Of a stretch of 64,000 nt of DNA, positions 8,330 through 19,663 are shown in pieces. The position numbers were made by a program, and so were the translations under genes. The stretch is from Arenicellales bacterium (GTDB lineage Bacteria; Pseudomonadota; Gammaproteobacteria; Arenicellales; JAJDZL01), in the NCBI GenBank assembly GCA_958295885.1, contig OY282380.1, forward strand, positions 3,534,001 through 3,598,000, written 5' to 3'. Within the stretch, counting starts at the first letter, position 1; every line of letters begins with the position of its first letter. Under the pieces are notes generated by a model. The model worked only from the letters and a program-made list of their open reading frames with translations, was not told where the DNA came from and ran no database searches.

Positions 8330-8932
8330 ATGAATGAGTCCTCAGAAATAGAAAAAATTTACATCACTCCTTCGGCTCTGTTTAAAGATTCCTGCAGGCT
8401 GGCAGCGAGTGTCCTGGAAAGTGGATTCCGTCCGAATTACCTGCTGGCTCTTTGGCGCGGAGGAACTCCAGTTGGAATTACAATACAGGAAATTCTGGCG
8501 TACTACGGAATCATCACAGACCACATTGCCATTCGCTCATCGCACTATGAAGGGATTGAGAAAAGAGCGGATACGATCCGCATTCATGGACTTGGTTACT
8601 TTATTGACCGAGTCAATGTGGAAGATTCGCTGCTGATCGTCGACGACATTTTTGACACTGGCATCACCATTGACACGCTGATTCGAGTCATTAACCAAAG
8701 AGCGCGCAGAAACGCTCCGAGTCAGATTCGAGTTGCAGCCACCTGGTTCAAGCCGCAAAAAAATAAAACAGACCGCGTTCCCGATTACTACGCCAATACA
8801 ACCAATGACTGGGTAGTATTTCCACATGAAATCATGGGACTCACGAGTGACGAAATTCGAAACAACAAGCCCTATGTCGCGAATATACTAACGCAGTTGG
8901 AATCCAACAAAAATCTGACTCCTAATATGTAA
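8330..8932 (+). CDS. Type I phosphoribosyltransferase family protein
   Basis: A 200-residue cytoplasmic protein with the type I PRTase fold. The PRPP-binding loop is LLIVDDIFDTGITID near residues 102-116: two adjacent acidic residues followed by D-T-G. An upstream loop ALWRGGTPVG supplies the PPi-binding region. Base specificity cannot be read with certainty; the family includes hypoxanthine, xanthine and uncharacterised members. It precedes the sulfonate operon by 49 bases on the same strand, but I see no functional link. An A/T-rich stretch separates the two. Confidence 0.82.
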   Translation: MNESSEIEKIYITPSALFKDSCRLAASVLESGFRPNYLLALWRGGTPVGITIQEILAYYGIITDHIAIRSSHYEGIEKRADTIRIHGLGYFIDRVNVEDSLLIVDDIFDTGITIDTLIRVINQRARRNAPSQIRVAATWFKPQKNKTDRVPDYYANTTNDWVVFPHEIMGLTSDEIRNNKPYVANILTQLESNKNLTPNM

Positions 8933-8981
8933 CAAAAAACAAATTAATTTTTTTTATTAATTCTAATACAAAGAGATATAA

Positions 8982-9286
8982 ATGAAACTTAATCAAGAGC
9001 ATGAGAAACCTGATTTTCTGGTTCATGATGACGCAGATTCAGTCGGCGTGGTTGTTGTGGAGGATACTTCCGCTGGCCAAGTGCTGTCTGGCTGGATTAT
9101 GGATACAGATCAAACGATTAGCGTCCAAGCACTGGATGCGATCCCTCTTGGGCATAAAATTGCACTGCGCGATCATGGACATGGAGACAATGTAATTAAG
9201 TACGGGTTCGCGATCGGACGCACGGTTGCAAATATCCAGAAGGGGGAACATCTGCACGTTCACAACACTAAAACGGAAAAATGGTG

Positions 9287-9287
<1 letters not shown>
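8982..9287 (+). CDS. suyA: (2R)-sulfolactate sulfo-lyase alpha subunit SuyA (UxaA N-terminal/SAF domain)
   Basis: SuyA is the small subunit of the enzyme that splits (R)-3-sulfolactate into pyruvate and sulfite in the cytoplasm. The 101-residue protein is a single SAF domain like the N-terminus of altronate dehydratase Uxa[12 protein letters not shown] in the middle and a C-terminal [11 protein letters not shown]. The N-terminal [16 protein letters not shown] and GWIMDTDQT fit the SuyA branch rather than sugar-acid dehydratases, as far as I recall them. An AAAGAG ribosome-binding site precedes the ATG. The gene overlaps suyB by one base (TGATG). Main alternative: the small subunit of another UxaA-type dehydratase. 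The neighbouring hpsN homologue favours sulfolactate. Confidence 0.82.
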
Positions 9288-11777
<2,490 letters not shown>

Positions 11778-11789
11778 ACGCAGGTTCAA

Positions 11790-12551
11790 GTGTTGGGCCT
11801 TTTCAGCGTTCAGGATCGCATAGCTGTAGTTACTGGTGCCAGTTCCGGCATCGGGCTGGAAATTGGTCAGGTTTTGGCGCAGTTTGGGGCAAAAGTCGTT
11901 TTGATGGCCCGCCGAACGGAGTTACTGGAACAGGAATCACAAAAGATTGAAAGTACGGGTGGCGCTGCGAAATGGGTGGGCATTGACCTTCTCGACCGCA
12001 GTCAGCTTGCAGAATCGTACGACAGGGTCTTGAGCTGTTTCGGCGCACCAGAAATTGTCGTAAACGCTGCAGGAATTAATCTTCGGGAACCGACCGAAAA
12101 AATCAGTTGGAACAGTTGGGACAAGACAGTTCAATTGAACCTGACCGTTCCGTTTTTCTTTTCTCGTCAGTTCGTGCGAATTATGAAAAAGCAGGGCAGG
12201 GGAAAAATTATAAATGTAGCGTCTCTGCAGTCCATGCGAGCGTTCAAAAATGGCATTGCCTATGGAGCATCCAAAGGAGGAGTTTCCCAGCTGACCAGAG
12301 CGATGGCAGAAGCGTGGTCAGCACATGGGATCATGTGTAACGCGATTGCACCAGGATTTTTCCCTACATCACTTACAGCACCTGTTTTCGAGAGCGAAAA
12401 AACTGAAATGAAAATGGCAGAAGCGACTGCAATTGGCCGAAATGGACGCATGGAAGATCTGCATGGTCCAATTTTGTTCCTCGCTTCTCCAGCATCCGAT
12501 TACGTTACAGGTCAAATCTTATTTGTTGATGGTGGATTTACCGCAAAATAA
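11790..12551 (+). CDS. Short-chain dehydrogenase in DHPS operon (HpsO/HpsP-type role)
   Basis: A classical SDR of about 253 residues with the cofactor motif TGASSGIG near residues 15-22, NAAG near 90, and the catalytic Ser-Tyr-Lys set with YGASKG near 155. The start is GTG 11790 or TTG 11793. DHPS-degrading clusters carry two 2-dehydrogenases (HpsO and HpsP) thought to interconvert the DHPS enantiomers through the ketone, so that HpsN sees only the R form. The position after hpsN and the pairing with a zinc-type dehydrogenase fit that job, but substrate cannot be read from the sequence. Arg/Thr-type residues after the second beta strand (ARRTELL) suggest NADP or relaxed specificity. Confidence 0.75.
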   Translation: MLGLFSVQDRIAVVTGASSGIGLEIGQVLAQFGAKVVLMARRTELLEQESQKIESTGGAAKWVGIDLLDRSQLAESYDRVLSCFGAPEIVVNAAGINLREPTEKISWNSWDKTVQLNLTVPFFFSRQFVRIMKKQGRGKIINVASLQSMRAFKNGIAYGASKGGVSQLTRAMAEAWSAHGIMCNAIAPGFFPTSLTAPVFESEKTEMKMAEATAIGRNGRMEDLHGPILFLASPASDYVTGQILFVDGGFTAK

Positions 12552-12595
12552 CCGCAATTATTTATTTTTATCTGCTTTAAGGCAAGGATGGTGAA

Positions 12596-13585
12596 TTGAA
12601 AGCACTTGTATATACAGCACCCAGTACGGTTGTATTTCGAAATGAACCTCCGCCGAAGACTGTATCGGAAGAAGTATTGGTTAAAGTCGATGCAGTCGGG
12701 ATTTGCGGTTCGGACCTTCATGCATATCTTGGGCATGACAGCAGGAGAGTGCCTCCCATAATTTTGGGACATGAGGTAAGTGGCACCGTTGTTGAAGGTC
12801 CAAATCCAGGGTCAAAGACAGTGATCAATCCTTTGATTACTTGTGGCAGCTGTGATGACTGTTTGGATGGACGAACCAATCTTTGTGAAAATCGACAGCT
12901 GATTGGCATGAATCGCCCTGGCGCATTTGCAGACCTAATCAGCATTCCAGCCACAAACCTGGTCAACATCCCAGACAGTATCAGCTCTGTGGATTTGGCC
13001 ATGACCGAACCTGCAGCAGTCTCTCTGCATGCTGTTCGGCTGGCCGATAGAGTATTGGCACGTCCCATATCGGAAGGATCAGCTTTGGTGATTGGCGGTG
13101 GTGTCATTGGTTTGTTCTGTGTTTACTTCTTGAGAGATTACGGCTGCACTGAAATTACACTGACGGAAACCAATCCTCTTCGGCGAAAGACAGTGGAAGA
13201 CACTCAGACATGCAAGGTTATTGACGTAGAGAAACATTCAGTAGAATCAAAACGGTACGATGCAGTTTTTGATGCCGTGGGAATCAAGGTGACGCGTGAG
13301 ACTTCCATTGATGCGGTGAAAAACGGAGGGGTTGTATTGCATCTTGGACTGGGTTCTGCAAAAGGAGGAATGGATGCTCGAAGCATGACTCTATCGGAAA
13401 TCACATTTATTGGAGCATACACTTATACGGCATATGATTTTGTAGCAGCTGCCAGAAAAATTGCGAATGGTGCGATCCAACCGTTGAACTGGGTTGATGA
13501 AAGGCCCCTATCTGACGGCGCCGCCGCATTTCAAGAGCTGATTGACGGCCGAGTAGCTTCACCAAAAATCATTTTGCGGCCCTAA
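12596..13585 (+). CDS. Zinc-dependent medium-chain dehydrogenase in DHPS operon
   Basis: A 329-residue zinc alcohol dehydrogenase of the sorbitol/threonine dehydrogenase type. Catalytic zinc ligands are Cys37 (GICGSD), His59 and Glu60 (GHE); the structural zinc site is complete with Cys83, Cys86, Cys89 and Cys97. The nucleotide-binding region is VIGGGVIG near residue 163. A TTG start at 12596 follows AAGGATGG. It is shorter than many relatives by about 15-20 residues, but no motif is missing. With the preceding SDR it makes a pair of 2-dehydrogenases able to epimerise DHPS by oxidation and re-reduction; this is inference from operon composition. Confidence 0.75.
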   Translation: MKALVYTAPSTVVFRNEPPPKTVSEEVLVKVDAVGICGSDLHAYLGHDSRRVPPIILGHEVSGTVVEGPNPGSKTVINPLITCGSCDDCLDGRTNLCENRQLIGMNRPGAFADLISIPATNLVNIPDSISSVDLAMTEPAAVSLHAVRLADRVLARPISEGSALVIGGGVIGLFCVYFLRDYGCTEITLTETNPLRRKTVEDTQTCKVIDVEKHSVESKRYDAVFDAVGIKVTRETSIDAVKNGGVVLHLGLGSAKGGMDARSMTLSEITFIGAYTYTAYDFVAAARKIANGAIQPLNWVDERPLSDGAAAFQELIDGRVASPKIILRP

Positions 13586-13608
13586 CAAGAAAAACCGAGC
13601 AAAAAACA

Positions 13609-14625
13609 TTGAACTTGACTAAGAACAAACTCGTTACACTGCACCTGAATGAAGCGCACGGTCTCGCTGCGCGGGTACTGTATAAACACAATACGCTGCC
13701 AAGAGTCTCAAACTTCGTTGCCGCTGCTTTGGTATCGGCAGATGCAGACGGATTGACGGGACACGGATTGATGCGAATTCCCAGTTACGTCGAGCAGTTG
13801 GTCAGCAAAAAACTTGACGGCAGCGTAGTCCCTAAAGTCAGATACAAAGATCGAGCGTCCATTGAAGTTGACGCACGAGGAGGGTTCGCCTATCCAGCGG
13901 TACAAATCGCATTGAAGACATTGATCTCCAGTCGAAGTTTCCCAGCCATAGCAATGGCAGCGATTGTCAACTCTCATCACTGCGGAGTTGCTGGACACAT
14001 CGTGGAAAAAATAGCTAAGCATGGCAGAATCGGCTTGGTCGTTTCCAATACGCCAAAAGCAATGGCGCCTCCTGGTGGGGATCGTCCACTCTTCGGCACT
14101 AATCCCATCGCTTTCGCCTGCCCGAGGAAAGGTGTGGATCCAATCATTGTTGATTTATCGCTGACGGTGGTTGCAAGAGGGAAAATTAAGCAAGCTGAAC
14201 AGGAAAGCAGACCGATTCCAGCCGATTGGGCAACCGACCGGTACGGAAACCCGACAACAGATCCGAAAGAAGCGCTTCAGGGGCAATTGAATGCCATTGG
14301 CGGAAATAAAGGCGCAGCTCTAGGGATGATGATTGAGATTTTGGCCGGAGCGTTTGTAAGCAGTAATTTTGGCTACGAGGCGTCTTCGTTTTTCACCAGA
14401 GCAGGGGAGTCTCCACGGGTAGGTCAACTGATCATCAGTATCGATCCACACGCCTACAATCCGGATTTTTTTGAACGCATAGAGCAGTTGGTTGGGCAGA
14501 TTTTGAGTCAGCCCAACACCAGACTGCCAGGTCAGAACCGAATGTTAAATCGACGAATTGCGTTTAAAGAAGGCCTTGAATATCGCAAAGAATTGATTGA
14601 TCGACTTCGAGAGATGATTCTATAG
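13609..14625 (+). CDS. LDH2/MDH2-family oxidoreductase (ComC-like sulfolactate dehydrogenase)
   Basis: A 338-residue NAD(P)-dependent 2-hydroxyacid dehydrogenase of the malate/L-lactate dehydrogenase 2 family. Signatures are DGLTGHGLMRIPSY near residue 45 (active-site His), SHHCGVAGH near 125, and PLFGTNPIAFACP near 165. Relatives include ComC, the (R)-sulfolactate dehydrogenase that interconverts sulfolactate and sulfopyruvate. In sulfolactate degraders ComC works with a second dehydrogenase to feed the R enantiomer to SuyAB. As last gene of the operon this fits a ComC role; malate, ureidoglycolate or another hydroxyacid are alternatives. It starts with TTG, 23 bases after the zinc dehydrogenase. 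Confidence 0.78.
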   Translation: MNLTKNKLVTLHLNEAHGLAARVLYKHNTLPRVSNFVAAALVSADADGLTGHGLMRIPSYVEQLVSKKLDGSVVPKVRYKDRASIEVDARGGFAYPAVQIALKTLISSRSFPAIAMAAIVNSHHCGVAGHIVEKIAKHGRIGLVVSNTPKAMAPPGGDRPLFGTNPIAFACPRKGVDPIIVDLSLTVVARGKIKQAEQESRPIPADWATDRYGNPTTDPKEALQGQLNAIGGNKGAALGMMIEILAGAFVSSNFGYEASSFFTRAGESPRVGQLIISIDPHAYNPDFFERIEQLVGQILSQPNTRLPGQNRMLNRRIAFKEGLEYRKELIDRLREMIL

Positions 14626-14648
14626 GATTTTCCTTTGCAAAAACTGCT

Positions 14649-15404
14649 TCAGACTTTGCTGAACGCTGAGAGTTTGTGAGCGGGGATCCTGGTCGTGCTT
14701 GGGGGCTGAATCAAATCCTTGAACTGCAGCACGACTTCAAGCATCCCCATTCTCGTAATTGAAAGCCGATGAGGCGTAAAGCTCGGCATCATATCAACAA
14801 TATTTGGAGCGGAATACTCCGGCGAAACAATATGTTCATTGATCATCGACTCGTAAATCAGTTCCAGCTGCGGCGTTATTTCAAACCAGCCTGGTTTTTT
14901 TGGTATCGTCTCGGTGATCCACGAAATTGCAAACAGCTTTGTGCCTGGATGGCAGAAAGGACTCAGGTATGCCATCAAATTTATAATTTCCGTTCGTTCC
15001 AGGTAATTCAGCAAATCCCAAGCTAAAATGACGCTTACCGGCCGGCGAATAGAATTTTTTCGGCTGTATCGAGACAAGCATTCGAACATTTCAGCATAGT
15101 CTACAAAAGAGTCGACTGGGTCCGCTGAATCGAATTGTCCATTTTTGTTTTCAACCAACGGAGTGATTGCATCGGAAATGGTGTAAACACAGCTGATCTC
15201 CCTAGCGAAATCCACAACGGACTGGCGTGCACAGGATAGGTCCAGTAAAACGTTTTTTGACTTGCCGCGATCGAAATCCTCCATGGTTTCGCTGATGATC
15301 TTCAGACCCATAGAAGGAAATTTCCAACTCTCAGACCAGAAAGGCGACTTGTCCTTGTCCATCTGGTCTACTCCAATCTTAGAGGTAAAAAATTTCTTTA
15401 TCAC
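14649..15404 (-). CDS. Conserved hypothetical protein, possibly class I methyltransferase-like
   Basis: A 251-residue soluble protein I do not recognise. The layout resembles a SAM-dependent methyltransferase fold: KNVLLDLSCARQS near residue 49 would be strand beta-1 and its loop, and SVILAWDLLNYL near 123 would be beta-4, followed by helical YLSPFCHPGTKLFAI like beta-5. However the glycine-rich SAM loop is absent (LSCARQS instead of GxGxG), so it may be a degenerate member without catalysis. No signal peptide or membrane segment. It lies 124 bases downstream of the bactofilin gene on the same strand, which hints at a shared envelope or cell-shape role. Confidence 0.5.
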   Translation of the reverse strand: MIKKFFTSKIGVDQMDKDKSPFWSESWKFPSMGLKIISETMEDFDRGKSKNVLLDLSCARQSVVDFAREISCVYTISDAITPLVENKNGQFDSADPVDSFVDYAEMFECLSRYSRKNSIRRPVSVILAWDLLNYLERTEIINLMAYLSPFCHPGTKLFAISWITETIPKKPGWFEITPQLELIYESMINEHIVSPEYSAPNIVDMMPSFTPHRLSITRMGMLEVVLQFKDLIQPPSTTRIPAHKLSAFSKV

Positions 15405-15528
15405 GACTTTGGCAGATCGCAGATGTATGACTGTACAAATGCGAAAGAGAGCGCTAGATTAATAATTAGTGAAAGACGCCTAACACCAAAAGATTCACTG
15501 TATTATTTCAGCCTCGGGCAAGGCTCAT

Positions 15529-16128
15529 TCAACGAGTCATTGATTTTTGAGCGCTAGGAACCTGCTTTACCGCAGCGCTTGGCTGTTTAACGGATGAATC
15601 TCTAAGCACGGTAGGTTTCGACGGTGCTGGCCGAGCTTCTTTAGGCTTTCTGGCGTGAGAGCCTTGTTTTCTTACTTGATCTGGCATTTCAATTGAGCCA
15701 TTGATCGTGCATCCTCGTTCCAAAATTAAATTTCCAGCGCGAATGTCGCCTCGAATTGTACCGGTAGAAGGAATATGAACGAGTTCGACAGCTTGCAAAT
15801 CGCCAATAATCGTTCCATGCACGACGATTTTGGCAGCGTTGACTGAAGCCTTCGCTTTTCCACCAGTGTCGATCGTAACCGTGTGTTCAGGAATATTGAC
15901 TTTGCCCTGAAACATACCGGCTATTACGACATCCGACTTTCCAGTTACATCACCGGTTACCGTAGAATTCGCGCAGATAATCGTTTTATTCTGAGTTCTC
16001 ATTACACTTTGAGTCGGTTGCTTACCGCTGCTCATTACTTTAGTTGGTCTTGTTGGATTAGAAGGGCGTTCAATGCGTTCCTTTGAAATATCTTTCGATT
16101 CATCCAAATCGTTACCTTTTTTCCACAT
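15529..16128 (-). CDS. Bactofilin family cytoskeletal protein (CcmA/DUF583)
   Basis: Bactofilins polymerise without nucleotide into filaments that scaffold cell-wall enzymes at the membrane. The 199-residue protein has a central right-handed beta-helix of about 100 residues (50-150) visible as repeated turns such as VVIAGMFQGKV, KIVVHGTIIGD and GNLILERGCTI, with small or hydrophobic residues at regular spacing. It is flanked by a charged disordered N-terminus and a proline/lysine-rich C-terminal tail, the normal bactofilin layout. No catalytic residues are expected. A M23 peptidase is often adjacent in other bacteria but is not next to this copy. Confidence 0.9.
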   Translation of the reverse strand: MWKKGNDLDESKDISKERIERPSNPTRPTKVMSSGKQPTQSVMRTQNKTIICANSTVTGDVTGKSDVVIAGMFQGKVNIPEHTVTIDTGGKAKASVNAAKIVVHGTIIGDLQAVELVHIPSTGTIRGDIRAGNLILERGCTINGSIEMPDQVRKQGSHARKPKEARPAPSKPTVLRDSSVKQPSAAVKQVPSAQKSMTR

Positions 16129-16681
16129 GTTTGTGACTCCAAATTTGATTCAATATACTTTGTGAGATTTTTTCTTGACAGAAGAAAAGATGTTAAGTGA
16201 GGCATTAAGCAATTTTATTTCCTCGACTCATTCCTATGCTGACTGTCTGATTCAGATCGACCGCTGGAACGAGTCAAGAAGTCAAAACTAGTAAAAGAAA
16301 CTAATTTAAACAGACTGCTTTTGGCAATTCAGACTACCAGCTGACCTTAAAGCGGAACTGGCAAAAACAGTCATGGCTAATAGCATCGGCTTCTTCACGT
16401 TCTAAATTATAGATTTTTAATCGGCCAAGTTGCCAAAATTTTCCATTTCTAGTCTATTGACTATATTTGTGTTTCCATGTATAACTTTACATAATGCACC
16501 TTATGCGCAATTCAAGTGAGGCATGTTCGGGCCAACCGTAAAGAAATTTGAAATTGAGTGCTCGCGGGCTGCGAGCGAGATTCAATCGATACAATCTGTC
16601 AAAATTTGACGTCTAAATGCCGACTGCCCTTTAATTTCACACACAGTGTGAAATAAAATTGGAAGAAATTACATCAACCTT
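16129..16681. other. Long intergenic region between bactofilin and cupin genes
   Basis: No protein or RNA gene is supported in these 550 bases. The region must contain the divergent promoters. Near the right end is a symmetrical operator-like sequence (listed separately). Confidence 0.5.
16635..16653. promoter_or_regulatory. Inverted repeat TTTCACAC-N3-GTGTGAAA, candidate operator
   Basis: Two perfect 8-base arms around a 3-base centre, in an A/T-rich setting 29 bases upstream of the cupin gene start. The size and symmetry fit a dimeric repressor site. No cognate regulator gene lies beside it, and such a short palindrome can occur by chance in 64 kb. Confidence 0.4.
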
Positions 16682-17176
16682 ATGTTCGTTCTTATGTTCT
16701 TGGTTCCAACAATTATTTTGAGTTCGCTGTTTGCGCTGTGGCTGCTTCTGGGCAACCGGCTTAAGCCCGATCGGTATGGAACCTTTTTATCCGTACGCAG
16801 AATTGCTGGACCCGATCAGCAGGATTACCTGGTGCGCCGCTATCTGCTGCCCAGAAACCGATTCATGAATATTTATCTTCATCACTTTCTCGGCAGCGAC
16901 GATGCCCGCGCTCTGCACGACCATCCTTGGTATTCTGCGAGCATTGTGCTGAAAGGACATCTGATCGAGCATCTGCCGAACAAAAAGCACAGGGTCATCC
17001 GACGCGGTCGGATTACCATTCGAAGTCCCCAATTCTTACATCGAATTGAACTGCCTGAACAGCAGACCGCAGTCACGCTGTTCTGTACCGGACCTGTCCT
17101 TCGTACCTGGGGCTTTGCCTGCCCCGATGGCTGGGTTTCCTGGCGTAAGTTTGAAAAAGATGGAGGTTGCGAGTAA
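16682..17176 (+). CDS. Membrane-anchored cupin-like protein, function unknown
   Basis: A 164-residue protein with one N-terminal hydrophobic segment (residues 1-25, MFVLMFLVPTIILSSLFALW) that could anchor it in the membrane, followed by a small cupin-like domain. The core shows MNIYLHHFLGSDDARALHD, then HPW, and RSPQFLHRIELP, i.e. spaced histidines as in metal-binding cupin motifs 1 and 2. I do not recognise a characterised relative. The gene converges with tatD, ending 9 bases away. An ATG at 16694 would also keep the hydrophobic segment. Function is not assigned. Confidence 0.6.
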   Translation: MFVLMFLVPTIILSSLFALWLLLGNRLKPDRYGTFLSVRRIAGPDQQDYLVRRYLLPRNRFMNIYLHHFLGSDDARALHDHPWYSASIVLKGHLIEHLPNKKHRVIRRGRITIRSPQFLHRIELPEQQTAVTLFCTGPVLRTWGFACPDGWVSWRKFEKDGGCE

Positions 17177-17185
17177 AAAGAACCT

Positions 17186-17968
17186 TTACTCTTGCACCAA
17201 TGCGGGAATCTTGAATAGATTTAAGAAATTCTGTGTTGTCTCGTGCGCAAAATCTTCCAGTTTCATACCCTTGAGGTCTGCCAGAAATTCTGCGGTGTGA
17301 CGCACGTACGCCGGCTGATTCCTTTTTCCTCTTTTTGGAACGGGAGCCAAATACGGCGCATCTGTTTCGATCAACATGCGTTCAATGGGAATTTTCTTTG
17401 CGACTTCCGCCAGATCCTGTGCGTTTTTGAACGTAACGATGCCTGAAAACGAGATGAAAAAATCCAGTTCCATCGCTTTTTGAGCCATCTCATAATCACC
17501 GGTGAAACAGTGCATGACTCCACCGGCGCGGTCGGCGTGACTGTCTCGCATGATGGATATCGTGTCTTCAGGAGCATAGCGGCTGTGGACAATGATGGGT
17601 TTGTCGAGGATTCGGGCAGCTTCAATATGTCGGGCAAATCGGTCGCGCTGCCAATCCAGGTTTCCGCTGCTGCGGAAATAATCCAAACCAGTCTCCCCTA
17701 TCGCCACCACCCGCGGGTCTTGGCCCAGCTGCACCAGTCGGTCCACACTCGGGTCTTCCGCACCCGTTGTATTCGGATGCACGCCGACTGAGGCAGAAAT
17801 GTGTTCATAAGCGTCGCTCAACGCGAGAATGTTTGGGAAATCTTCCAGGTTGACAGCCACGCAGAGCAGATAGGCTACATTCCATTGCGCGGCCAAATCA
17901 ATAATTTCATTGATGTTTTCCGCAAGCTCTGGAAAATCAATGTGGCAGTGACTGTCAGCGAAGTGCAT
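17186..17968 (-). CDS. TatD-family metal-dependent hydrolase (YcfH type)
   Basis: A 260-residue TIM-barrel metal-dependent DNase of the TatD family. The N-terminal metal motif DSHCHID starts at residue 5, GETGLDYF near 95 carries the bridging Glu, and further ligands lie in VHSR (near 135), HCFTGD (near 160) and the final ETDAPYLAP (near 208). Relatives are 3'-5' exonucleases acting on damaged DNA. It follows holB by 15 bases, as ycfH does in E. coli, although the PilZ-domain gene that often lies between them is absent here. Confidence 0.93.
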   Translation of the reverse strand: MHFADSHCHIDFPELAENINEIIDLAAQWNVAYLLCVAVNLEDFPNILALSDAYEHISASVGVHPNTTGAEDPSVDRLVQLGQDPRVVAIGETGLDYFRSSGNLDWQRDRFARHIEAARILDKPIIVHSRYAPEDTISIMRDSHADRAGGVMHCFTGDYEMAQKAMELDFFISFSGIVTFKNAQDLAEVAKKIPIERMLIETDAPYLAPVPKRGKRNQPAYVRHTAEFLADLKGMKLEDFAHETTQNFLNLFKIPALVQE

Positions 17969-17983
17969 GAGTGACCCAGTAAA

Positions 17984-19072
17984 TCATCTGCGCGGCGAAC
18001 TTCGCGTCTGTCGTTGAAATTTGTTGATCTTGGCTAATCGAAAGCATACATCTTCCATTGCCAGCTGCTCGTCCAGCGCACCTCCTGCAATCTCATTTCG
18101 AATATGTCCAAGATAATCATAGACTGCGAACAAGTCTCTGGCATTCAGACTTTCTGCAATTTTTTTAAGTTCAGCCAATTTGCCTTCATCTTCCGCGTTC
18201 GTCAAATTCAGACGAATCAAGGCTGCGGTGAGCATATGCAGTTTTCGCAGGCTTTCGGCTGTGCCAATGCTGACCGCAAGCTGTGCGACTGGCAGAACGT
18301 TGACCGGCGTTGGGTCGGTTAGTATCCTGAACACCATCTGTTCCAGCGAGGCAAATTGACTCTCCATATTGCTGGCGCGGTTTTTCAGCGCTCGCAGAGG
18401 GCCTTCGCCTGAGATAAGAACGCTCTCAATTTCTTCGTCGTTCAATCCATTTTGAGTCAGCCATTTTGCCGTTTCACTGTCTGCGCGCTGAGACAGATGA
18501 ATGATCTGACATCGACTGGAAATCGTCGGCATTAATTTTCGAGCGTTTTCTGCGACTAAAATCAAAAAATTGTTCGATGCCGGTTCTTCCAGAATTTTCA
18601 AAATTGAATTGGAAGCGCCGATGGTCATGGTGTCCGCAGGCACGAGAAGTATTACTTTGTTTTTGGAGATTTGAGCCGTTGTCTGCGCGGCTTCAATCAA
18701 AGCCCTTGTCTGTGCAATCAGAATCGTCGTTCTTACTTTTTTGCGTCTCGATGCGTTTCGCCCCGACTCGCGGTATCGTTCAGAATACTCTTTCATCGGC
18801 GATTCCAAGTTTTGAGAGACCGCTTCTGAGGTAATTGCATGCAAGTCCAAATGTGAAGCGGCAGTGAACATTCGACAGTCTCTGCAGACGCCACAAGGGC
18901 TGTTTTCTGGAACGCTGCAGAGAAGTTTCACCGCGAGCCGCGTTGCGAACTGCAGTTTGCCGACTCCGTCAGCTCCCGAAATCAGGGAAGCATGCGGGAA
19001 TCGATGAAATGATGCATCAATGCCCTTCCACTCTCGCTGGTGCCAAGGCAGCGGTTCTGGAATCTTATTCAA
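17984..19072 (-). CDS. holB: DNA polymerase III delta' subunit HolB
   Basis: Delta' is the stator subunit of the clamp loader. The 362-residue protein has the AAA+ fold: SGADGVGKLQFATRL near residue 33 is a Walker A-like loop, and a zinc module follows with Cys residues in CGVCRDC near 58-66. The long basic segment GRNASRRKKVR near 105 is unusual but does not break the fold. SNSILKILEEPASN near 155 is the strongly conserved HolB motif, and SRCQIIHL near 185 is the sensor/arginine region. It starts with TTG. tmk normally sits immediately upstream, but here it lies about 4.9 kb away across inserted debris, so holB needs its own promoter in the 590-base gap. Confidence 0.93.
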   Translation of the reverse strand: MNKIPEPLPWHQREWKGIDASFHRFPHASLISGADGVGKLQFATRLAVKLLCSVPENSPCGVCRDCRMFTAASHLDLHAITSEAVSQNLESPMKEYSERYRESGRNASRRKKVRTTILIAQTRALIEAAQTTAQISKNKVILLVPADTMTIGASNSILKILEEPASNNFLILVAENARKLMPTISSRCQIIHLSQRADSETAKWLTQNGLNDEEIESVLISGEGPLRALKNRASNMESQFASLEQMVFRILTDPTPVNVLPVAQLAVSIGTAESLRKLHMLTAALIRLNLTNAEDEGKLAELKKIAESLNARDLFAVYDYLGHIRNEIAGGALDEQLAMEDVCFRLAKINKFQRQTRSSPRR

Positions 19073-19663
19073 TGCAATTGCCTAAAAAGGAATTGAAAAA
19101 TTTTGGCTGACATCAACATAAACACGTAACAAGCAATTGATTTCTTTATACCTGATTTGAACTGACTCACCCCATTTTCTGTGGTTGGCCCGCAAGGGCT
19201 TGAAAATCCTGCAACCTAACTGGTTATCACAAATTAGCGCATAACTTAAGGTAATTCAGTTTTCCAAGTTTAGCACATTATAGAAATCAGTCTTTGCCCT
19301 GAATCAATTCGTTGCCAGAGAAAAAAATACATTTTGGACTGAATGCTGGGTGTTCATCGTACATCAACACAGGGGTACTTCATCTATACGCGCCGCTATA
19401 CTTTATGTAACTATCAAGGAATGAATGACTCAGTCTGATCGTTAATATTCGAGAAAAACGAATCCAAAGTCGATCAACGTGGAATAACGCAAATTGGAAG
19501 CCTAAGAATCCAGGATTTGGGTGTACGAATTCCTTAAAATTGGCACAAGATCGCTGAAGCAGTTCTTCTTAACTTCGATGACAAATATCCTGATTAAAGG
19601 TTGCTGGAATCGTCGAACAGAGTTAGCACGAATCAAGTTAACTAGTTATTTATAGAAACAGTG
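19073..19663. other. Gap between holB and inserted debris
   Basis: No gene supported. It is the left flank of the block that separates holB from tmk and must supply a promoter for holB-tatD on the minus strand. I could not identify a clear promoter or an attachment-site duplication. Confidence 0.4.
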
